This document shows positions 1 to 6,404 of a DNA stretch of 10,014 bases, in pieces. Position 1 is the first letter of the stretch. Each line of letters begins with the position of its first letter. The notes under the pieces are model-generated. The model was given only the letters and a program-made list of their open reading frames with translations, made no database searches and was not told the origin of the DNA. The DNA lies in the NCBI GenBank assembly GCA_938041275.1, contig CALISH010000169.1, positions 1-10,014 of the forward strand, written 5' to 3'. This DNA is from an uncultured Solobacterium sp. GTDB lineage: Bacteria > Bacillota_I > Bacilli_A > Erysipelotrichales > Erysipelotrichaceae. A program made the translations under genes and the position numbers.

Positions 1-455
1 CACTTAAATAAACTTAAAAGAGATTTTGTTGTTTGGAATGCAGTAATATCAAATAATGCTAGTAAATAGATACCAATGACGGCAGATGTAATTAAACCAA
101 CTACTGCAGGTCTTAAGCCCATAAATGCATTTTGTACAATCACAGAGTCTTCAAATTTTTGAAGTGCTGTTGCAATCAGAATAATAGATAGAAATGCTGG
201 TGCTGTAACAGATAGAGTTGTAGCGATACCACCGAAGAAACCGTATACGTGATTCCCTACATAGGTTGCCATATTGACACCCATTGGGCCAGGTGTTGAC
301 TCGCTGATAGCGACCATGGTTGTTAAATCTGTTAGACTAAACCATCCATATTTTAATGACATCTCCTGTAAGAAGGGGATTGTTGCAAGTCCGCCACCGA
401 TGGAGAATAAACCGGTTTTAAAGAATTCCCAGCATAACAATAAAAAATTTGCCAT
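1..455 (-). CDS. Short-chain ChrA-family (chromate) transporter half, partial at left edge
   Basis: Reading the complement from 455 gives 151 uninterrupted residues running off the left edge; the last visible bases (TG) could begin a stop, Cys or Trp codon. The start is supported by GAGGT nine bases upstream and by alignment with the other ChrA copy in this window (4755-5303), which has the same N-terminus. Visible family motifs are FSIGGG (residues 17-22) in the first membrane segment and SESTPGPMGVN (51-61), followed by hydrophobic stretches. Known: the CHR family includes proton-linked chromate efflux proteins, and short-chain members (about 180-190 residues) act as complementary pairs, as with B. 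subtilis YwrB/YwrA. The ESTPGP form is the one I associate with one half of such pairs. Inferred: inner membrane anion transporter subunit; the true substrate in this organism is unknown. It lies 47 bases after the DUF454 gene on the same strand, so it may be co-transcribed with the ABC operon. Confidence 0.9.
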   Translation of the reverse strand, partial: MANFLLLCWEFFKTGLFSIGGGLATIPFLQEMSLKYGWFSLTDLTTMVAISESTPGPMGVNMATYVGNHVYGFFGGIATTLSVTAPAFLSIILIATALQKFEDSVIVQNAFMGLRPAVVGLITSAVIGIYLLALFDITAFQTTKSLLSLFK

Positions 456-502
456 GATAATTACCTCACTGGTATCTTATCACGACAAATTTTGTTGTAA
501 AA

Positions 503-898
503 CTATTCTTCTTCAGAATCATCTACTCGAGTTTTGACACCCCAGATGAAGTAAATCATATGGCCTAACCATACAACCCCAAGAATTGCACATGGAATAT
601 ACAATGCTTTACGAATCATCATAATAAATCCGAATAACATAAATACAGTAACAGTACACATCACACGAATTTTAGCGGCTTTTGTCATACCTTTACCGCT
701 AAGATGACTCTCTAGATTGTTTTTGTATATCTTAGTATTGATAAACCAGTTGTGTAGTCTTTCAGAACTCTTACTGTAGCTAAATGCTGCGAGTAGTAAG
801 AATGGGAAGGAAGGTAGTAGTGGAATAAACGCTCCTATTACACCAACCCCAAGGCTGATACTTCCTAGTACTATCCAAAATATCTTTTTTGAATTCAT
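503..898 (-). CDS. DUF454 / YbaN-family small membrane protein
   Basis: 131-residue protein with the DUF454 layout: an N-terminal hydrophobic region (residues about 7-40) containing IGAFIPLLPSFPFLLLAAF, then the characteristic SSERLHNWF (44-52) and a basic cytosolic loop, then two more hydrophobic segments (about 78-96 and 100-120) and an acidic tail. E. coli YbaN is the named family member; its molecular function is not established. The start ATG overlaps the stop of the upstream YgbA-like gene (ATGA), with GGAG eight bases before it inside that gene, so translation is coupled. It is the fourth gene of the ABC operon. Inferred: a membrane accessory protein of the CydDC-like exporter or of the same stress response. 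Family assignment is firm; role is not. Confidence 0.9.
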   Translation of the reverse strand: MNSKKIFWIVLGSISLGVGVIGAFIPLLPSFPFLLLAAFSYSKSSERLHNWFINTKIYKNNLESHLSGKGMTKAAKIRVMCTVTVFMLFGFIMMIRKALYIPCAILGVVWLGHMIYFIWGVKTRVDDSEEE

Positions 899-1236
899 TT
901 CTGTTTCTCCAGTTTTCTTTTCTCTTTGATGCTTTCAATGAGATGTCGAATCGTTGCGAGTGGATAATACAACAACATTCTTGGACCGCAAAAGCGCATC
1001 ACATTTTTAATTCTTTCCCTCATTTCTGGTTTGTAGCAATGTACACGGCAGTTTGCACAGAAGGTTTTTGTCTCCATAAATGGGCAGTGGTTACTGCGCG
1101 TTGTAGCGTAATCAAGCAACTCCTGGCATTCAGGACAAAGACCAACTTTTGTACCGTGTTTCTTTCTACAATAGACTTCAATCATCTTTGTGACGATAGA
1201 AATCTCACGTTGACGTTTTTCTTCAATTTTGTTCAT
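895..1236 (-). CDS. YgbA-like cysteine-rich protein ('nitrous oxide-stimulated promoter' family)
   Basis: 113 residues from the ATG at 1236, chosen over the upstream in-frame ATG at 1293 because AAGG lies eight bases before it and because family members begin close to the EKRQREISIVTKMI stretch. Eight cysteines are seen: C23, CPEC (34-37), C51, CANC (60-63), C67 and C83, followed by GPRMLLYYPLATIRHL, the family's conserved C-terminal block. The spacing looks like a metal or Fe-S site; this is inference. Known: E. coli/Salmonella ygbA belongs to the NsrR nitric-oxide regulon, the origin of the family name. No membrane segment or signal peptide. Its first 14 bases overlap the end of the CydC-like gene (1223-2911) in another frame, and its stop overlaps the start of the DUF454 gene, so it sits inside a coupled operon. 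Plausible role: cytosolic factor for nitrosative or metal/redox stress. Confidence 0.87.
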   Translation of the reverse strand: MNKIEEKRQREISIVTKMIEVYCRKKHGTKVGLCPECQELLDYATTRSNHCPFMETKTFCANCRVHCYKPEMRERIKNVMRFCGPRMLLYYPLATIRHLIESIKEKRKLEKQK

Positions 1237-2911
1237 GCATGACACCTTCTGATGCACGATAGATGCGGTCAGCGATTGCCATTGTAGATTCACGATGGGA
1301 TACCAAAATAATGCATTTATCGTGTTTTTGCTGTTTTAGAGATTTAAGAATAATACCTTCGTTGATACTATCTACGTTACTTGTAGGTTCATCCAACAAG
1401 ATTAACTTACTACCACGTAGGAATGCACGGGCTAATCCAATGCGTTGTTTTTCGCCTGCAGAAAGATTATCTCCAAGTGTTCCGACTTTGCTTTGGTAGC
1501 CATCTGGTAGCGTCATGATAAAGTCATGGACAGATGCCATACGGCATGCATCCTGAATTTCCTCTAACGTAGCTTCTGGTTTAGCGATACGAAGGTTTTC
1601 CTCAATAGTATCATCGAAGAGATATGTTGTTTGGCTTACCATTGTGGCATTTGATAATAAACTATCTGTATTAATATCATTAATATCGATGCCGTTGTAG
1701 AGGATATCTCCTGTTTCTTTTTGCCAGAATCGAAGTAATAGTTTTAGGAATGTTGATTTACCACAGCCAGACTCACCGACGATACCAACAATCTCACCAG
1801 TCTTTGCATGTATAGAGATATCTTTTAGTACCTGTGTTTGTCCATCATATGAGAAAGATAGGTGTTTTACTTCTAAGTTTTCGAATGTAAAATCTTTAGC
1901 TTCTGTTATTGGTGTTACTGCCGGTTTTTCTGATAGTAAGTTCAATACGCGGTCACCGGATGCAAATGTCTGTGTTAAGTTGCTTGGTAGTGCAGAGATT
2001 GCAATAACTGGTCCGAATGATCCAAATACTGCTGTTACACCGATTAACATCTTACCGATTGTTAGACTGTTATTTGCGACTAGAATAATACCTACAATGA
2101 GTGTAAGGATGATGAAGATTGAAACGCTTAGTTCTGTTTCTGCAGTCGCTTTCGCTGTATCGTGCTTCATCTTCTTTGTTTCAAGAAGAAGTGAATCAGA
2201 ACGTTTGTTTACTTCATCTTTACGCTGATCTTGTGCGTGCATAAGCACGATATCCTTAATACCCTTAATACTATCTAAGAAGTAAGCGTTAAAGGAAGCA
2301 AATTCAGCACGATAACGAACACCAGATTCCTTTAATCTGCTAGAAGAAATCATTGGTACAATAATACCGATTGTGAAATATCCAAGTAATGCGATTAATG
2401 CGAGATACCAGTTTACTGTAAATCCAACAAACAAAGTAACGCAGGTTGATACGATAACTGCAATACAAATTGGCGAAATTGTATGCGCATAGAATACTTC
2501 TAATGTTTCAATATCGGCTGTAATCATTGAGATGATTGCGCCTTTTTGTTTGCTTTCAAGTTTTGCGGGACAAAGAATACGTAATGCACGGAAAATCTTG
2601 TCACGTAATACAGCTAGTAGCTTAAATGCGATGTAGTGGTTACTGTATTGTTCAAGGTAACGTAAGAAACCACGTAATACACCAAAGCCGATTGTTAAGG
2701 CAATGATTGCGCCATAAGAGAGAGGGATTGCTTCCCCAAGTGATTTGGCAATGCCAACTGCACCCATGAGAGTTACACCCATTGCGACAATGAAACCTAC
2801 AGAACCGTTTATTACAGCAAGAATCATAATGTATGCTAGTGTACCTAGCAAGGTAATAAGACTTGCCATGATTTTAGCGCCACTACGGCGGATATATTTT
2901 TCGTTTGTCAT
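1223..2911 (-). CDS. CydC-like ABC half-exporter (permease-ATPase fusion)
   Basis: 562 residues: a six-helix exporter-type membrane domain (about 1-320) followed by a nucleotide-binding domain. The membrane domain carries the CydC-type block RYLEQYSNHYIAFKLLAVLR and TADIETLEVFYAHTISP. In the ATPase domain: Walker A GESGCGKST (379-387), signature LSAGE (483-487, Ala and Glu instead of the usual LSGGQ), Walker B LILLDE with D507 and catalytic E508, D-loop SNVD, and switch His H539. Length fits the family. Known: CydC pairs with CydD in E. coli to export cysteine and glutathione to the periplasm, with effects on cytochrome bd and heme. Second gene of the operon: its ATG overlaps the CydD-like stop (ATGA), and a strong GGAGGTG lies within that gene. 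No cydAB is in view, so thiol export is only a family-based guess; other redox-active compounds or heme-related substrates are possible. Confidence 0.92.
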   Translation of the reverse strand: MTNEKYIRRSGAKIMASLITLLGTLAYIMILAVINGSVGFIVAMGVTLMGAVGIAKSLGEAIPLSYGAIIALTIGFGVLRGFLRYLEQYSNHYIAFKLLAVLRDKIFRALRILCPAKLESKQKGAIISMITADIETLEVFYAHTISPICIAVIVSTCVTLFVGFTVNWYLALIALLGYFTIGIIVPMISSSRLKESGVRYRAEFASFNAYFLDSIKGIKDIVLMHAQDQRKDEVNKRSDSLLLETKKMKHDTAKATAETELSVSIFIILTLIVGIILVANNSLTIGKMLIGVTAVFGSFGPVIAISALPSNLTQTFASGDRVLNLLSEKPAVTPITEAKDFTFENLEVKHLSFSYDGQTQVLKDISIHAKTGEIVGIVGESGCGKSTFLKLLLRFWQKETGDILYNGIDINDINTDSLLSNATMVSQTTYLFDDTIEENLRIAKPEATLEEIQDACRMASVHDFIMTLPDGYQSKVGTLGDNLSAGEKQRIGLARAFLRGSKLILLDEPTSNVDSINEGIILKSLKQQKHDKCIILVSHRESTMAIADRIYRASEGVMHEQN

Positions 2912-4647
2912 GCGACCACCTCCGTATAGCCATCTTCTAAGTTCTTTTGCGCTGTATATAGTTTTGCATAACCTTCATGCATGTTCATCAGTTCTGTGTG
3001 ATTTCCATGTTCTTTTACTTCACCATCTTCGATGTAATAAATAGTATCAGCCGCAACGACATTTGCTAAACGATGTGAAATAACGATAACGGATTTTTCT
3101 TTGGAGAGTTCCTTTATGTTATTCATGATAATTGCTTCACTGTCAATATCAATATTACTTGTAGCTTCATCGAAGATGTAGATATCTTTGTTCGCGACTA
3201 GATTAATTGCAAGTGCTAGTCGTTGTTTCTGGCCACCAGAAATGTTTGCGGCGTCTTCTGCAATGACTTTATCTAGACCGCCGTTATCGATAATAAAATC
3301 ATAGAGATTTACTTTCTTAAGTGCACTATAGATTTCTTCGTCTGTAACGTTGCCTTTGGCTAGCATAAAGTTTTGACGGATTGTTTCATTAAAGATATAG
3401 GTGTTATAACTTACAACTGAAATGTGAGAATAGTATGATTCTCTACTTAATGTCTCCAAAGGTTTATTTCCAACAAGAATAGAACCTTGTTGAGGGTGAT
3501 ATGCACCTAATAGTAAATTTACAACTGTAGACTTACCTGAACCAGATTCACCAACAATTGCGCACATACCAGTTGAACCAAAGTTCATGGATGCATGTTT
3601 CAACACATCACGTTTTCCATCATAAGAGAATGTGACATCCTTAACTGTAATTTCTGTGTTGTCAATCGTTTCACTACCCCATACTGGATCTGGTTGAGCA
3701 AGCAGGGAGAGAATCTTATTACCAGCACTTGCGCCATTCATGGCAATATGGAAGGCAGAACCGAATGCACGTAGTGGCAAGAAAAAGTCTACTGCTACAA
3801 GAATTAAGAATAGTGCTGCATAAGCAGAAAGACTTCCGTTTACAACGGCATGTATCGTTAGCGCAATACCAAGACCAGCACCACCATAGGCAACCATATC
3901 CATGATTGTTGTACTAGCTAGCTGCATGACTAATACCTTCATCGTAATCTTGCGGAATTCTTCGCTTGTTTCGTTCATCTTGATATTTTGTGCAGCGTCT
4001 GCTTGAAAGATCTTTAGTTCTTTTAGTCCTTGTACACTATCTAGGAAACTATCTCCCATGGATGTGTATTTACCCCAGTACTTCGCAAAGATTTTCTTTG
4101 CGTAACGGGATACCGCAATAATGGACATTGGAATGAGTGGTACACATGCAAGTAATACAAGTGCAACAGCCCAATTGATACGTACAGTGACGATAAACAA
4201 AATGATAGGAGCAATCATCGCATAAAAGAATTGTGGAATATATGCGGAATAATATAGGTCTAACTGTTCAACACCTTCCATGGATAGCTGTGTTAAACCA
4301 GCCATACTCATATTGTCGGTAGTACGAACACCAAGCTTGATAATCTTGTCATAGATTTTCTGACGCAAATCCTTCTTCACATTTCTTCCTAATGTATCCT
4401 TTAAGTCACCAATCATTCGAGAAGTGACATAACGAATTGCCATCGCAATGATTACAATCACCGCCGGTAGAATGAACCCTTGTGCATTACTACCAGAGGA
4501 TGTATATTCTGCAGCATATCGAATGGCGTAACAGATGGATGCGGTGATTGCAAGATTAGCAAATAAACCCACTATCATAAGACCAACTGCATAGAATATA
4601 TATTTTTTATTATGCCCTAAAAGGGCTAAAAGTTTTTTATCTATCAT
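2908..4647 (-). CDS. CydD-like ABC half-exporter (permease-ATPase fusion)
   Basis: 579 residues from the ATG at 4647. This start has AAAGGAA nine bases upstream; the in-frame ATG at 4725 would add 26 residues running back through the palindrome and into the terminator hairpin, and is rejected. Six-helix membrane domain (first helix about 15-45) with the CydD-type stretch GVEQLDLYYSAYIPQFFYA, then an intact ATPase domain: Walker A GESGSGKST (366-374), signature SGGQ (470-473), Walker B IYIFDE with D493/E494, D-loop SNID, and H-loop H525. The distance from its partner in sequence and the conserved gene order (CydD type first, CydC type second) argue for an obligate heterodimer in the cytoplasmic membrane. 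It is the first gene of the coupled operon. Substrate unknown; thiol or other low-molecular-weight redox compound by family analogy. Confidence 0.92.
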   Translation of the reverse strand: MIDKKLLALLGHNKKYIFYAVGLMIVGLFANLAITASICYAIRYAAEYTSSGSNAQGFILPAVIVIIAMAIRYVTSRMIGDLKDTLGRNVKKDLRQKIYDKIIKLGVRTTDNMSMAGLTQLSMEGVEQLDLYYSAYIPQFFYAMIAPIILFIVTVRINWAVALVLLACVPLIPMSIIAVSRYAKKIFAKYWGKYTSMGDSFLDSVQGLKELKIFQADAAQNIKMNETSEEFRKITMKVLVMQLASTTIMDMVAYGGAGLGIALTIHAVVNGSLSAYAALFLILVAVDFFLPLRAFGSAFHIAMNGASAGNKILSLLAQPDPVWGSETIDNTEITVKDVTFSYDGKRDVLKHASMNFGSTGMCAIVGESGSGKSTVVNLLLGAYHPQQGSILVGNKPLETLSRESYYSHISVVSYNTYIFNETIRQNFMLAKGNVTDEEIYSALKKVNLYDFIIDNGGLDKVIAEDAANISGGQKQRLALAINLVANKDIYIFDEATSNIDIDSEAIIMNNIKELSKEKSVIVISHRLANVVAADTIYYIEDGEVKEHGNHTELMNMHEGYAKLYTAQKNLEDGYTEVVA

Positions 4648-4687
4648 GTTTAGAATTCCTTTCGCATAGACTATTTTACACGATAAG

Positions 4688-4705
4688 TTAGTTATATATA
4701 ACCAA
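4688..4705. promoter_or_regulatory. Palindrome in the leader of the ABC operon, candidate operator
   Basis: A perfect 12-bp palindrome GTTATATATAAC (4691-4702) extends to an 18-bp dyad with one mismatched pair (TTA ... CAA ends). It lies about 45 bases upstream of the CydD-like start, just downstream of the chrA terminator on the minus strand. That is where a promoter for the operon should be; its TATATA core could itself serve as a -10, and another -10-like TAAAAT (complement of 4673-4678) follows. A dimeric repressor site is a reasonable inference, but A+T-rich palindromes also arise by chance. I cannot match it to a named regulator's box. Confidence 0.35.
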
Positions 4706-4710
4706 AAGGC

Positions 4711-4741
4711 TATAAAAAACAACAATCTTAGAGATTGTTGT
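4711..4741 (-). terminator. Rho-independent terminator after the first chrA half
   Basis: On the minus strand, 14 bases past the chrA stop, a perfect 10-bp stem (4732-4741 with 4719-4728) with the three-base loop CTA is followed directly by a run of T residues (4718-4714). The stem has only three G-C pairs, so termination may be partial, allowing read-through into the ABC operon. Confidence 0.7.
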
Positions 4742-4754
4742 GAAAGAGAATTGC

Positions 4755-5303
4755 TTATTTGAGGTGAATCTTATTTTTGTATGTATAGAATACATAGCCA
4801 AATACTGCGGCCAATATTACCAATAGGACGGTAGGAATGTTTGTGAAATACGCTAGCAAGAATGCCACTAGACAGATAAGTAGACTTGGAATATCCACAA
4901 TACTTGTTTTGAATAGGTTTTTGACTGCACCAAACATCAACACACATACCGCAATCTGTATTCCAGCGAGTGCGTGTTTTACAACTTCTAATGAGGAGAA
5001 GTTGGATAAGAAAGTTGCGATGATACTAATGATAATAATAGATGGGGTAATGACACCGAGTGTGGAAATAAGCGCCCCAAGGAAACCATCAATCTTTCCA
5101 CCGATGAATGTGGATAAGTTGACTGCGATTGCGCCTGGTGTACATTGGCTGATTGCATAGTAATTTAGGATATCCTCCGCCGTCACCCAATGATGTTTAT
5201 CAACAACTTCTTTTTGAATCATCGGAATCATTGCATACCCACCACCGAAGGTAAATAGACCAATTTTAAACCAGGAAATATATAGTTTTACAAATTTATT
5301 CAT
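4755..5303 (-). CDS. Short-chain ChrA-family (chromate) transporter half
   Basis: 182 residues from the ATG at 5303, preferred over an in-frame ATG at 5336 because GAGG lies just upstream, the 5336 start has only a poor ribosome site, and the start then aligns with the other ChrA half in this window. Motifs: FTFGGGYAMIPMIQ (17-30) and SQCTPGAIAVN (52-62), then four to five hydrophobic segments and a basic tail; length is normal for a short-chain half. The TPG motif differs in context from the other copy (SQC versus SES), as expected for complementary partners. Known: short CHR halves function in pairs, some exporting chromate. Here the partner candidate (1-455) is 4.3 kb away, with the ABC operon between, and a terminator follows this gene. 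Substrate in this organism not determinable. Confidence 0.92.
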   Translation of the reverse strand: MNKFVKLYISWFKIGLFTFGGGYAMIPMIQKEVVDKHHWVTAEDILNYYAISQCTPGAIAVNLSTFIGGKIDGFLGALISTLGVITPSIIIISIIATFLSNFSSLEVVKHALAGIQIAVCVLMFGAVKNLFKTSIVDIPSLLICLVAFLLAYFTNIPTVLLVILAAVFGYVFYTYKNKIHLK

Positions 5304-5365
5304 ACAACCTCGTATTCTCGGTTTCAACACTAGCATTTTTTCTTTGATTCGTAAATGAAATCAAG

Positions 5366-5394
5366 TATATAGAATGCGATTGAAGAGATATAAA
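5366..5394 (-). promoter_or_regulatory. Possible promoter of the chrA half
   Basis: On the minus strand, TTTATA (complement of 5389-5394) and TATATA (complement of 5366-5371) are separated by 17 bases, each matching four of six consensus positions. This would start transcription around 5359, with a leader of roughly 55 bases. The -35 overlaps the region where the divergent plus-strand promoter would have its own -35. Low confidence in such A+T-rich DNA. Confidence 0.35.
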
Positions 5395-5407
5395 AAATCG
5401 TGTAATA

Positions 5408-5416
5408 TGCTATAAT
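5408..5416 (+). promoter_or_regulatory. Extended -10 promoter of the XpaC-like/AAA operon
   Basis: TGCTATAAT is a perfect extended -10 (TGnTATAAT). No good -35 is seen 16-18 bases upstream, which is usual for extended -10 promoters. Transcription would begin near 5423, giving a very short leader with the ribosome site GAGAGG (5425-5430) eight bases before the ATG at 5439. Confidence 0.65.
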
Positions 5417-5438
5417 TCACTGGTGAGAGGTTATAAAA

Positions 5439-6404
5439 ATGAAAAACAGAAAGAACTCTGATTTTGGTTGGATATTCTTCTTAATATTTTTTCTTGGAGG
5501 AGGAACATTTATACCTATGTTAATTATTGTTGGTATCGTATTTGCGATTGTAATGGCAGCGGTAAATGCCTCGAAGAGAAACGAGCAAAGATCAAACCCA
5601 TATGCTAGCTATTCGTCATCTACATACTATGCTAGAAGTCGTGCATCAAACATTTCTGCATCACAGATGGCAAAGAATAACATCTTCTTACGCAAGTGGT
5701 TTAGAACGCATACTGCCTTAAATGTTAGTACAGGAATTGAATTACGTGTACGTAATGGTGAATATAAGTCGCTTTCTAATTTGGATGTATACCGCAATGG
5801 TATCTTGGTAAGTGGACTCAATGTATTTGGTGCTAACTATCCAGAATCGTATGAACAGATTTTAAGAGAAGTTTCTAAGCAGGCAGATGATTATCAAAAT
5901 ACAGATGTCATCGATGTACAAGCTACACCAACGAATGTGAAGAAGGAAGAAGTAAAGGCTGAAGAACCATCTTCTAGTGCACAGAGCTATATTGATCAAA
6001 TTAACGCACTTAATGACGCAATTCCGGATGAGGAAATCTCAAATGGATTATTTGAAACATGTGCACTTTTAAAACAGGCACAGAAGTTAGAAACAACTTT
6101 CCCTGCATCTAAGGGGAAACTTAAGAAGTTGTATGAATATTATTTGCCAATCCTTGTGCGTATTCTAAAACAATACGACGCTCTTCAGACGGCACAGACT
6201 GACCCTAACTATAAAGAAACAAAAGAGAAGTTAGGAAAGACGGTTGTATTAATCAATGATGCGATGAAGAATATGATTGCAAGTTATACAGACCAGGACT
6301 TTATTAATCTATCTGCTGATATGGCTACTTTGAATGCTGTATTAAAGAAGGATGGCTTAACAAGTGATGGTATGATTGAAGTTGGCCATAAAGGAGACGA
6401 GTAA
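5439..6404 (+). CDS. Membrane-anchored XpaC-like protein (halogenated-indolyl phosphate hydrolysis family)
   Basis: 321 residues. An N-terminal hydrophobic stretch (about 11-42, one long or two short helices broken by GGG at 20-22) is followed by a basic, Ser/Tyr-rich linker (44-72). A small soluble segment (about 75-150) has no family I recognise. A low-complexity acidic linker (155-180) leads to a C-terminal helical domain (183-308). That domain has the XpaC signature, YEYYLPILVRILKQYDAL (232-249) and the ending FINLSADMATLNAVLKKDGL (288-307). Known: XpaC of Bacillus was named for an X-phosphate hydrolysis phenotype and is often encoded beside TelA; its biochemical role is unclear. Here the neighbour is an AAA+ protein instead, overlapping by one base (TAATG), with AAGGAG upstream. 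Inferred: a cytoplasm-facing membrane anchor or adaptor for the downstream ATPase. The family call rests on the C-terminal domain only. Confidence 0.75.
   Translation: MKNRKNSDFGWIFFLIFFLGGGTFIPMLIIVGIVFAIVMAAVNASKRNEQRSNPYASYSSSTYYARSRASNISASQMAKNNIFLRKWFRTHTALNVSTGIELRVRNGEYKSLSNLDVYRNGILVSGLNVFGANYPESYEQILREVSKQADDYQNTDVIDVQATPTNVKKEEVKAEEPSSSAQSYIDQINALNDAIPDEEISNGLFETCALLKQAQKLETTFPASKGKLKKLYEYYLPILVRILKQYDALQTAQTDPNYKETKEKLGKTVVLINDAMKNMIASYTDQDFINLSADMATLNAVLKKDGLTSDGMIEVGHKGDE

Noticed and set aside
482..498. Near-palindrome between the DUF454 and left ChrA genes
   Set aside because: One mismatch dyad with no T-tract after it on the minus strand, so not a terminator; too A+T-rich and isolated to call an operator.
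274..537. Plus-strand open frame of 87 residues
   Set aside because: It lies opposite the ChrA and DUF454 genes, has no ribosome site and no recognisable protein features; the same applies to the other antisense frames over the ABC, ChrA and AAA genes.
1237..1293. Upstream start for the YgbA-like protein at 1293
   Set aside because: The extra 19 residues overlap deep in the CydC-like gene and do not look like the family; the ATG at 1236 has a suitable ribosome site.
4648..4725. N-terminal extension of the CydD-like protein from an ATG at 4725
   Set aside because: It would run from the terminator hairpin across the palindrome, has no ribosome site, and the ATG at 4647 has AAAGGAA at good spacing.
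5304..5336. Upstream start for the ChrA half at 5336
   Set aside because: Poor ribosome site and 11 extra residues not matched in the other ChrA half, whose N-terminus aligns with the start at 5303.
5344..5364. TTGAT...ATCAA as an FNR/CRP-type site
   Set aside because: The half-sites are 11 bases apart rather than the four required for an FNR box.
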